Positions 57,525 through 64,000 of a stretch of DNA of 64,000 nt are shown in pieces. The notes beneath the pieces were generated by a model. The model saw only the letters and a list, made by a program, of their open reading frames with translations, made no database searches and was not told the origin of the DNA. The DNA lies in NCBI RefSeq assembly GCF_001610895.1, contig NZ_CP011273.1:4092001-4156000 (forward strand). The letters run 5' to 3'. Source of the DNA: Planctomyces sp. SH-PL62 (lineage in GTDB: Bacteria > Planctomycetota > Planctomycetia > Isosphaerales > Isosphaeraceae). The translations under genes were made by a program, and so were the position numbers. Each line of letters begins with the position of its first letter. Position 1 is the stretch's first letter.

Positions 57525-57574
57525 TCCGGCCATGCGTCGGGCCCCCGCCGGCGCATCCCACCTCCGGGGCGCTG

Positions 57575-58315
57575 TCACGTCGACGCCGGTCCCGGATCAA
57601 TCCCCCTCCCCCGCCATGACTCGGGCAATGCCGCTACCAGAATCAGCGGGACCGCCGACATCGGGTGGCGCACTTGCAATGAGCGCGCATGGAGCGCGAT
57701 CCCGGGACTGAACGTCTCTCGCGCGCCATAGAGGGAGTCGCCGAGGATCGGCAAGCCGCGGGTCGCCGACTGGACGCGAAGCTGATGGGTGCGTCCCGTC
57801 TCCGGCCAGAGTCGGAGGCGGCGCAACCCGGCCGCCATCCCCGCAGAGGCGTCGATCATGACTCGGGTCTGGGCCCGGCGCGCCCCGAGGGTCCCTTCCG
57901 CCACGGAGTGGACCACTCCCGACTTGTCGGCTGAAGTCAGCCAGTCGACCCAGAGCTCTCCCAGCGGCGGGAGGAGGGCCGTGGAAGGCTCCGCCTGCAC
58001 GTCCGTCGCGTCGGAGGCCTCCACGACCGCCCAGTATTCCTTGACCGCCTGCCGCTTCTCGAACTGCCCCGCCAGCCGCCGCGCCGCCTTGGAGGTCTTC
58101 GCCCAGAGCAAGACGCCCGAGACCGGGCGATCGAGGCGATGGACGATGCCAAGGTAAGCCGTTTCGGGCGACTCGGGGGCGAGGTGACGGCGCACGTCCT
58201 GTTCGAGGGTCGTCTCGCCCGGAGGCGCCCAGGTCCCCTGCGTGAGTTGGCCGGCGGGCTTCAGGACGCCCAGGCAGTGTTCGTCCTCAAAGAGGATCTG
58301 GAGCCCTGGGGTCAT
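57575..58315 (-). CDS. RluA-family pseudouridine synthase
   Basis: A 246-residue protein with the catalytic HRLDRPVSGVLLWAKT motif (Asp nucleophile), EYWAVVEA, and the late RLWPETGRTHQLRVQSATRGLPILGDSLYG signature of RluA enzymes. No S4 domain is visible, as in the short RluA/TruC-like branch. It isomerises uridine to pseudouridine in rRNA or tRNA; the target cannot be told. Its ATG overlaps the stop of the upstream lipoprotein gene by four bases (58312-58315), an unexpected pairing of an RNA enzyme with an envelope lipoprotein. Confidence 0.92.
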   Translation of the reverse strand: MTPGLQILFEDEHCLGVLKPAGQLTQGTWAPPGETTLEQDVRRHLAPESPETAYLGIVHRLDRPVSGVLLWAKTSKAARRLAGQFEKRQAVKEYWAVVEASDATDVQAEPSTALLPPLGELWVDWLTSADKSGVVHSVAEGTLGARRAQTRVMIDASAGMAAGLRRLRLWPETGRTHQLRVQSATRGLPILGDSLYGARETFSPGIALHARSLQVRHPMSAVPLILVAALPESWRGRGIDPGPAST

Positions 58316-58776
58316 TGCGGTCCCGATGCAGGGCTCACCTTCAGGTCGCGGGTGAGCGACTTGGCCGTGGATTCGCCCGTGTCGAGCATCTCGTCGGCGA
58401 GATCCCCCGGGCTGGGGCCGGCGGTCGGATCAAGGCCCGAGGTCCCCGGCGGTCCGTAGCTGTTCGTCGTCGGCCGCGAGATCTTCTCGCCGGCGGTGGG
58501 GGTGCCATAGACCGGGGGCTTCGGCTTGACTCCGGCGAGTCGGTCGTCGGCCGAGCCCCCCGGACCGATGTTGTACGAGTTCGACGCTGCGTTCGCGGTC
58601 GCGGGATGGGGCTCGGAGCTGAAGCCGACCGATGGCGGCTCAGCCCCCGTACGGGCGTAGGGACGGCTGGGCGGGACTTCGCTCTTCGTGCTCCGGCAGC
58701 CGAGGAACGCGGCCAGGGAAAGCGCCAGGGCCCCCCCGACGAGGAGACGCGGCCAGGGAGCGCAGGGTCGATCCAT
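58312..58776 (-). CDS. Small Pro/Gly/Ser-rich lipoprotein
   Basis: A 154-residue protein. ATG 58776 is preferred because GGAGG lies 7-8 bases upstream; ATG 58791 is in frame five codons earlier. The signal region LLVGGALALSLAAFLGC ends in lipobox FLGC. The mature chain is low complexity (Pro, Gly, Ser, Thr) with no clear domain. I do not recognise a family. It shares an ATGA overlap with the pseudouridine synthase gene downstream. Confidence 0.7.
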   Translation of the reverse strand: MDRPCAPWPRLLVGGALALSLAAFLGCRSTKSEVPPSRPYARTGAEPPSVGFSSEPHPATANAASNSYNIGPGGSADDRLAGVKPKPPVYGTPTAGEKISRPTTNSYGPPGTSGLDPTAGPSPGDLADEMLDTGESTAKSLTRDLKVSPASGPQ

Positions 58777-58896
58777 CGACGAAACCTCCATCCACTCTCG
58801 AAATGCAAACGGACGCGACGGACGCGAGCGCCCGTGCGTCCGGATGATATCGATCCGCGGTGACCGGTCAAGCAGAGTGTCGGGGCCGACGCCCGA

Positions 58897-59517
58897 TCAC
58901 TTCCCCTTGGCGGCCTCGTAGCGACGGCCCACCTCGTCCCAGTTGATGACGTTCCAGAAGGCCGCGATGTATTCCGGGCGGCGGTTCTGGTACTTGAGGT
59001 AGTAGGCGTGCTCCCAGACGTCGAGGCCCAGGACCGGGGTGGCGCCGTCGGAGATCGGGTTGTCCTGGTTGGCGGTCGAGGTGACGGCGAGCTTGCCGTC
59101 CTTGCCGACCGTCAGCCACGCCCAGCCCGACCCGAAACGAGTGGTCGCGGCCTTGTTGAACGCCTCCTTGAACGCGGCGAACCCGCCCAGCTCCGAGGCG
59201 ATGGCGTCGGCAAGGGCGCCTTTCGGCTCTCCGCCGCCGCCCGGGCCGATGATCTGCCAGAAGAAGGAATGGTTGGCGTGCCCGCCGCCGTTGTTCCGCA
59301 CGGCCGTCCGGATCCCCTCGGGGATCGCGTTCAGGTCGGCGATCAACTCCTCGATCGGCTTGCCCTGAAGCTGCGGGTGATCCTTCAAAGCCGCATTGAG
59401 GTTGTTGACGTAGGCGGCGTGGTGCTTGTCGTGATGGATCTCCATCGTCTTGGCGTCGATGTTCGGCTCGAGGGCGCCGAAATCGTACGACAGCGGGGGC
59501 ACGGTGTATTCAGCCAT
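58897..59517 (-). CDS. Fe/Mn superoxide dismutase
   Basis: A 206-residue protein with AGGAG 8 bases upstream of ATG 59517. The fold is clear: [37 protein letters not shown] (landmarks [10 protein letters not shown]), [19 protein letters not shown], and [21 protein letters not shown]. The four metal ligands are the first His in HHDKHH, the His in HANHSFFW, and the Asp and His in DVWEHAY. It dismutates superoxide in the cytoplasm. Fe versus Mn preference is not decided by these motifs. The gene is transcribed alone; its start lies 194 bases from the matrixin stop. Confidence 0.96.
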   Translation of the reverse strand: MAEYTVPPLSYDFGALEPNIDAKTMEIHHDKHHAAYVNNLNAALKDHPQLQGKPIEELIADLNAIPEGIRTAVRNNGGGHANHSFFWQIIGPGGGGEPKGALADAIASELGGFAAFKEAFNKAATTRFGSGWAWLTVGKDGKLAVTSTANQDNPISDGATPVLGLDVWEHAYYLKYQNRRPEYIAAFWNVINWDEVGRRYEAAKGK

Positions 59518-59710
59518 TCCTATAGCTCCTGATTCCCTGAGTCTGTTTGGTGCGCGGTCACGTCGATCGCCCCGGTCTGGGAGAGCTCGGGACGACCGCA
59601 TGACGATTCGGGTGGGTCGCGCTCCCACGTCTCGCACAAGCTACCACAGCCCGAACTTTCACTCAAACGAATGCACGCAAGTCCTGGGCCGGTGAGGGGA
59701 CGGTGATCAA

Positions 59711-61438
59711 TCAGCCCGCGGTCGTCCGCAGGGCCCAGCCCCAGTTCGGAGTCGTGGCCGTGGCGAGGAGGGCCGGAGGTGCCGCGGCCCCCTGGCGTGC
59801 CAGGTTGCGCCCGAATATGGGACGCCGAGGGAGCGCCGGACCCCGCCGAACGGGCGCGGCCTGGCCGATGGACAGCGTGTAATCGGCGACTCCCACCGGG
59901 GCCGCGGCCTGAACGCGGACCACGAACGAGGCGTTGCGGGTGGCCGAAACGTTGACCGAGTTCGTGCCCTGAGCGACGACTCGTCCCCGATTATTGAGGA
60001 TCTGGATGTTCGCGCCACCGGCCGAGACCTGATAGACGCCCATTCCCCCCGACTGGAACGAGAAGAAATCGACGTCGGCCGCGGGAAGCGTCAATCCGCC
60101 GATCTTCGCCTGCACGACCCGTCCCAGCCTCGTGGCGGTGCCGATCGAGTTGTTCAGCTCGAATCGATCCGGCGCGACCACGACCGACGTCGAATAGATC
60201 GGCCCGGTCGACGGCGGGATGGGGGTTACAGGGGTGGTGGGCGGGATGACGACGGGGGGGGGCGGGATGACGACCGGCGGCGTTGTCCGAGGGGCCGACG
60301 AGAGCGAGACGGTCAGGTTGTACGAGCCGATGGAGAAGACGTCGCCGGTGGCTCCCGTCACGGCCGCGAAATAGCGCTGGCCCGGCACGATCGAGGAGGA
60401 CGAAGCGCTGACGTCGGTGCTCCAACTCCCCGGCTTGGAGGCCTGGCCGAGTTGTCTCCCGTTGGCGTCGTAGAGGACCACCTTGGGGCTGAGCATGCTG
60501 GAATTCGAGGCCGAGGCCGTCACCTGCCATGAGCCGCTCGCGTAGCTCGGGGCGACGAAACTGAACCACTCCACGTCGCCGACCCGGTTGAGCGACGCGG
60601 CGGAGGCGGTGAAGGTCTGTGAGGTCGCCAGGGGCGCGGTCAGGTCGATGGGGCGATGGATGTCGACGCCGTAGCCCTGGCTCTGGTACATGTCGCGCTG
60701 ACGGGCGCCGTAGATCGACTGGATGCCTTCGATGTCGCCCGCCGCCAGGGTGGTCACGACGCCGCCGTAGATGGGCCGCATCACCACCTTATCGCTCGTC
60801 GGATGGTCCAGCCCCAGAGAATGGCCGGTCTCGTGCAGGACGACGCTGAAAACGTCGTAGTCCCCGCCGATCGCATACGCCATGTTGAGGTTGATCTCGA
60901 CGTCGCCGCCGGCCGTCGAGCCCTGCGGAGGCGGGAAGTACGTCTGGGCGAGGGTCTGGTGGTTGCTGGGGATCGCGTCGCCGCCGATCCGGATGTCGCC
61001 GAACCGCGCGTCTCCCTGGGGGGCGCCAAGGGCGTTGACGCGGTAGGGCCCGTCTTTGATGGGCACGATGTTGATGTTCGCGACGGACTGCCATGTCGCG
61101 AGCGCCCGGGCGATCTCGCGCTCCCAGACGCCTCGGCCGAACTTGGCGTCGAAGGCCGAGTTCATCCCGTTGACTCCGCTGATCCACTGCACACCGTCGG
61201 GCGCGATGCTGTAGGTGATCCGCGACGGGTTCGACCAACTGAACCCATTCTTGACGACGTAATCCACGCCTGACGTCGCCATCAGCGTGCGGTCTTCGAG
61301 CGCCTCCAAAAGCGATGGACGTTTGCGACGAGGGGCTCGCCCCGCCGCGCTGCTCCTGAATAATCCCAGACGCCGACCGACTTCCTTGCACCCCATCCAG
61401 GAACGCTCTCCGAGCGATCCCTTGGGAAGCCCAAGCAT
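59711..61438 (-). CDS. Secreted matrixin-type zinc metalloprotease with PPC-like domains
   Basis: A 575-residue protein with GGAG 7-8 bases upstream of ATG 61438. As in the FG-GAP protein, the N-terminus has no normal signal peptide but a basic leader followed by SLLEALEDRTLMATSG, the planctomycete LE-x-R motif. The catalytic domain spans ~residues 60-260: ALATWQSVANINIV, DVEINLNMAYAIGG and the zinc motif VVLHETGHSLGLDH. Two beta-rich domains of pre-peptidase C-terminal type follow (VGDVEWFSFVAPSYASGSW; AADVDFFSFQSGGMGVYQV), separated by a Pro/Thr linker. It is probably an extracellular protease. An inverted repeat lies ~50 bases upstream of its start. Confidence 0.88.
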   Translation of the reverse strand: MLGLPKGSLGERSWMGCKEVGRRLGLFRSSAAGRAPRRKRPSLLEALEDRTLMATSGVDYVVKNGFSWSNPSRITYSIAPDGVQWISGVNGMNSAFDAKFGRGVWEREIARALATWQSVANINIVPIKDGPYRVNALGAPQGDARFGDIRIGGDAIPSNHQTLAQTYFPPPQGSTAGGDVEINLNMAYAIGGDYDVFSVVLHETGHSLGLDHPTSDKVVMRPIYGGVVTTLAAGDIEGIQSIYGARQRDMYQSQGYGVDIHRPIDLTAPLATSQTFTASAASLNRVGDVEWFSFVAPSYASGSWQVTASASNSSMLSPKVVLYDANGRQLGQASKPGSWSTDVSASSSSIVPGQRYFAAVTGATGDVFSIGSYNLTVSLSSAPRTTPPVVIPPPPVVIPPTTPVTPIPPSTGPIYSTSVVVAPDRFELNNSIGTATRLGRVVQAKIGGLTLPAADVDFFSFQSGGMGVYQVSAGGANIQILNNRGRVVAQGTNSVNVSATRNASFVVRVQAAAPVGVADYTLSIGQAAPVRRGPALPRRPIFGRNLARQGAAAPPALLATATTPNWGWALRTTAG

Positions 61439-62094
61439 GGTGCACTCCGCTGATCTTTGGGCGGGGCGGGGACGCCTCGGCGCGGGGAACGATCGGGCAC
61501 GATCGTCATCCACGCCGGAAGGAGCCCTGGAGCTGTTTTCCGGCGTCTCGACGTCTCGTGCTGTCGCACCCGACCGTTGGGCCCTTCGCTAGCTCTCGCC
61601 TCTGCCGCCTTCGTCCATCCCTCCCTGATCCAAACCCCTCTTCCTTGGCGAAGCCCGCCACCGTCGCCGGCATTGGTCCGCCGCGTCGCCGCGGCGCTTC
61701 TCCCCAGGGGATTCCGAGATCGCCGAGATGCTTTCGACGAGCGTAGAGTTTGCCAGCTCTGACGGCATGCATCAAAGTGACGCTTGCCGCGAACGTGCTG
61801 GATGATTCAAGAAATCCTTCGATACCTGAAAGCTAGCTCGCGATTCCAGAGATTTCCTCAAGAAGTGCGGAAGACCTGTCGGCACAAGTCGGACGACCCG
61901 CTCCGCTGGTGGCGATTCCTTCGATTCTCCGGGTTGTGCGGGCTGGAGTGGCTCCGCGAGGGGCCTGAATCACGGATGCATGGATTCGCAGGCTGTCGGT
62001 CGCGCCTCTATCTCCTTGTGGGCGCTCACCGCGCCCGATACCCTCGTGGAGATCGCGGGCCGCGAAATCGACGGTGAACCTGTGAGGACTCGGG
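61439..62094. other. Divergent intergenic region, 656 bp
   Basis: The longest gap in the window. It lies between the divergent matrixin and hydrolase genes. It holds the inverted repeat at 61489-61506. A 97-codon plus-strand frame at 61784-62077 is Arg-rich and I do not accept it. There is a somewhat AT-richer stretch at 61790-61880. I see no RNA gene. Confidence 0.45.
61489..61506. promoter_or_regulatory. Inverted repeat upstream of matrixin gene (possible operator)
   Basis: ACGATCG, four bases, CGATCGT: a perfect 7-bp inverted repeat lying 51-68 bases upstream of the matrixin start codon. The spacing suits a dimeric regulator, but GATC-rich chance palindromes occur in such DNA. Confidence 0.3.
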
Positions 62095-64000
62095 ATGCGA
62101 GCGACGAACGACCCCGGTAGCCCGGGCGCGGCCTATGGAGCCTTCATCCGCCGATCCGCCCCATCGGCCCGTCGACCGTCGGGCTCGCCCTCGACGCCCG
62201 AGGGTTGGGAGGAGCGTCTCCGAAGCGTCAAGGACGGCCTTCGGAGTTCGTTCTCACTGGCGATCATCCCCTCCTGCGACCTTGCGCCCGAGGTGCTGGG
62301 CGTCGTCGAGCGGGCGGATTACGTCATCGAGCGGCTGACGTTCCAGAGCCGACCCGGGGTCCGGGTGACGGCGAATCTCTACCGCCCGCGAAACCTCGAG
62401 GCCCCGGCTCCCGCCGTCCTCTGCGTGCATGGGCACTGGGCCTGGGCCCGGATCGATCCCGTCGTCCAGACTCGCTGCATCGCCCTGGCGCGGCTCGGTT
62501 ACGTCTGCCTCTGCGTGGACGCCTTCGGCGCAGGCGAGCGGGCCGTGGTCCCCGGACCGGGGACCTACCACGGCGGCCTCATGGGGGCATCGCTTTGGGC
62601 GGCCGGCGTCCCCCTGGTCGGGCTTCAAGTGCATGACAACCGGCGGGCCGTCGACTACCTCGTGTCCCGGCCGGAAGTCGACCCGACCCGGCTGGCGATC
62701 ACCGGAGCCTCCGGGGGGGGGAATCAGACCCTCTACGCCGGGGCCCTCGACGATCGTCTCAAGGCCGTCGTCCCGGTCTGCGGGGTCGGGACGCTCGAAG
62801 CCTATCTGGAGACGGCCTGCTGCGTCTGCGAGGTCAACCCTGCGGGCCTGAGCTACGCCACGACGGGAGACCTGCTGGCGATGGTCGCTCCTCGCGCCTT
62901 GCTCGTCGTCAGCGCCAGCCGGGACGCCCCCCAGTTCAGCGCGAAAGAGGCCGCCAAAAGTCTCGACTACGCGCGTCCGAGGTTCGAGCGTCTCGGCGTC
63001 GGCGACCGGGTTCGCCACGTCACCGTCGATTCCGGTCACGACTACAACCAGCCGATGCGCGAGGCGCTATACGGCTGGCTGGACCGCTGGCTCCGGGAAC
63101 GGGGCGACGGCGGCCCGGTACCGGAACCCGAGGCTCGGCCCGAAGACCCCGCCCTGCTCCGCTGCTTCGCCGACGCCGAGTCCCGACCGGCGTCGGTCGT
63201 CACCATCCCCGAGTTCGTGCACCGAGAGAGCCTCGCTCGGCTCGCCGCGCTTCCCGACCCTCCCGACCATCGTCAGGCGTGGGAGGCCGAGGCGGTCACG
63301 ATCAAGGCTGGGCTCGCCGCGGAGGTCCTCGGCGGTCTCCCCAGGTCCAGTCCCCCACGACCTCGAATCGGATTCGACGCGGCCGGAGGTTGTTGGACGA
63401 TCGCGATGGAGCCCGAGCCGGGGCTTTCTTTGGCGGGCTACTTTCGCCCGCCCGACCTCGGGACCGTCGCCGGGACGCCTCGTGGAGTCGTCATCCAGAC
63501 GGCGGAACAGGGAGTCGACGCCGAGGCCGCTCGGGAGTGGGGAAGCTCCTGGACTCGCAGCGGTTACGCGACCTGCGCCGTGGAGTTGCGCGCGCTGGGG
63601 AGACTCAAGCCGGAGACCCCGGCGATCGCCGGGGTGCTTGATCACAATGAGGCCGAATGGGGAGTCTGGATCGGCCGCCCTCTGCTTGGTCAGTGGGTCT
63701 TCGACTTTCTCCAGTGGGTCGAGGCCCTTGCCGGGCTGATCGCGGCCCCCCCGGCTTCGTTCCTGGCGATCCCGGCCAACGTGCCTCTGCTCCTGCACGG
63801 TCGAGGTGCGACGGGGACGGCCGCGATCCTAGCGTCTGCGTATGCTCCACGCATCGACGCCGTGATCGCCGAGGGGGCTCCCGTCCGACTCGTCGCCGAG
63901 CCACCGGTCGCGTGGACCCAATCCCGCATGGGACTGATCGCGCCGAATCTTTTGAAGTATGGCGATTTGGGTCGGCTGGTAAGCCTGATAGCGCCACGTC
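62095..64000 (+). CDS. Two-domain alpha/beta-hydrolase (esterase-like); 3' end outside window
   Basis: The gene starts at ATG 62095 with GAGGA about 7 bases upstream and remains open to the last base, giving at least 635 residues. Residues ~75-320 form an alpha/beta-hydrolase of acetylxylan-esterase/dienelactone type: PAVLCVHGHWAWAR, LCVDAFGAGER, the nucleophile Ser in ITGASGGGNQT, an Asp in LLVVSASRDAPQ and His in VDSGHDYNQPM. There is no signal peptide. The second part, from ~residue 430, resembles a degenerate repeat of the same fold (GLSLAGYFRPPDLG, PLLLHGRGATGTAAIL). A carbohydrate or ester substrate is a guess from the family. Confidence 0.82.
   Translation, partial: MRATNDPGSPGAAYGAFIRRSAPSARRPSGSPSTPEGWEERLRSVKDGLRSSFSLAIIPSCDLAPEVLGVVERADYVIERLTFQSRPGVRVTANLYRPRNLEAPAPAVLCVHGHWAWARIDPVVQTRCIALARLGYVCLCVDAFGAGERAVVPGPGTYHGGLMGASLWAAGVPLVGLQVHDNRRAVDYLVSRPEVDPTRLAITGASGGGNQTLYAGALDDRLKAVVPVCGVGTLEAYLETACCVCEVNPAGLSYATTGDLLAMVAPRALLVVSASRDAPQFSAKEAAKSLDYARPRFERLGVGDRVRHVTVDSGHDYNQPMREALYGWLDRWLRERGDGGPVPEPEARPEDPALLRCFADAESRPASVVTIPEFVHRESLARLAALPDPPDHRQAWEAEAVTIKAGLAAEVLGGLPRSSPPRPRIGFDAAGGCWTIAMEPEPGLSLAGYFRPPDLGTVAGTPRGVVIQTAEQGVDAEAAREWGSSWTRSGYATCAVELRALGRLKPETPAIAGVLDHNEAEWGVWIGRPLLGQWVFDFLQWVEALAGLIAAPPASFLAIPANVPLLLHGRGATGTAAILASAYAPRIDAVIAEGAPVRLVAEPPVAWTQSRMGLIAPNLLKYGDLGRLVSLIAPR

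Noticed and set aside
61784-62077. 97-codon plus-strand frame in the matrixin-hydrolase gap
   Set aside because: It is Arg/Trp/Cys-rich, with no Shine-Dalgarno and no protein-like pattern.

Overview
The window is GC-rich, densely coded DNA from a planctomycete, most likely of the family Isosphaeraceae. This is an inference from gene content. It carries a DUF1501 protein beside a cytochrome/DUF1549/DUF1553 protein, a YTV-type repeat protein, two exported proteins with the planctomycete N-terminal LE-x-(R/K)-x-L(L/M) motif, the coproporphyrin-type haem enzyme HemQ, a zinc-ribbon Ser/Thr kinase and several proline- or glycine-rich lipoproteins. I saw no rRNA, tRNA, CRISPR array, insertion sequence, phage or origin.

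Layout. 1-9.8 kb: the C-terminal part of an M14-S9 peptidase fusion, a BON protein, a small membrane protein with its own terminator, a lipoprotein, a single-domain response regulator, Maf, HemQ and a membrane Ser/Thr kinase. 9.8-17.7 kb: a lipoprotein, an aldonate (YjhG-type) dehydratase, a Cys-rich copper-storage-like protein, the DUF1501 and DUF1549/1553 pair, and ribosomal protein bTHX. 17.8-26.9 kb: a two-gene unit of unknown function, the YTV protein, an NYN-LOTUS RNA-binding/nuclease protein, a secreted serpin, and a transketolase/histone-deacetylase-like pair. 27-38.5 kb: a two-gene ABC exporter, a PPi-type phosphofructokinase, an alpha-L-fucosidase with a cysteine-free redoxin-fold partner, a Y-family polymerase followed by a divergent SRAP-like protein, and a copper-linked operon whose upstream gene is frameshifted. 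38.6-46.7 kb: two tandem GT39-like membrane glycosyltransferases (the second frameshifted), a lipoyl-like protein without the attachment lysine, a Nudix hydrolase, tmk-holB and a 2-oxo-acid decarboxylase. 46.8-64 kb: an FG-GAP protein, a complete tolC-hlyD-macB-type export operon, greA, an RluA-type pseudouridine synthase with a lipoprotein, superoxide dismutase, a matrixin metalloprotease and the start of an alpha/beta-hydrolase.

How the genes fit together. Most of the window is housekeeping or cell-envelope functions arranged as single genes or short operons. Hairpins separate several of the convergent pairs. The least explained parts are the polymerase/SRAP-like pair, the two-gene unknown unit at 17.8-18.9 kb, the kinase with an extracytoplasmic zinc-binding-like domain, the M14-S9 fusion and the copper-associated operon. 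Two genes are each broken by loss of a single base in a G/C homopolymer, so raw-read checking matters before calling them pseudogenes.
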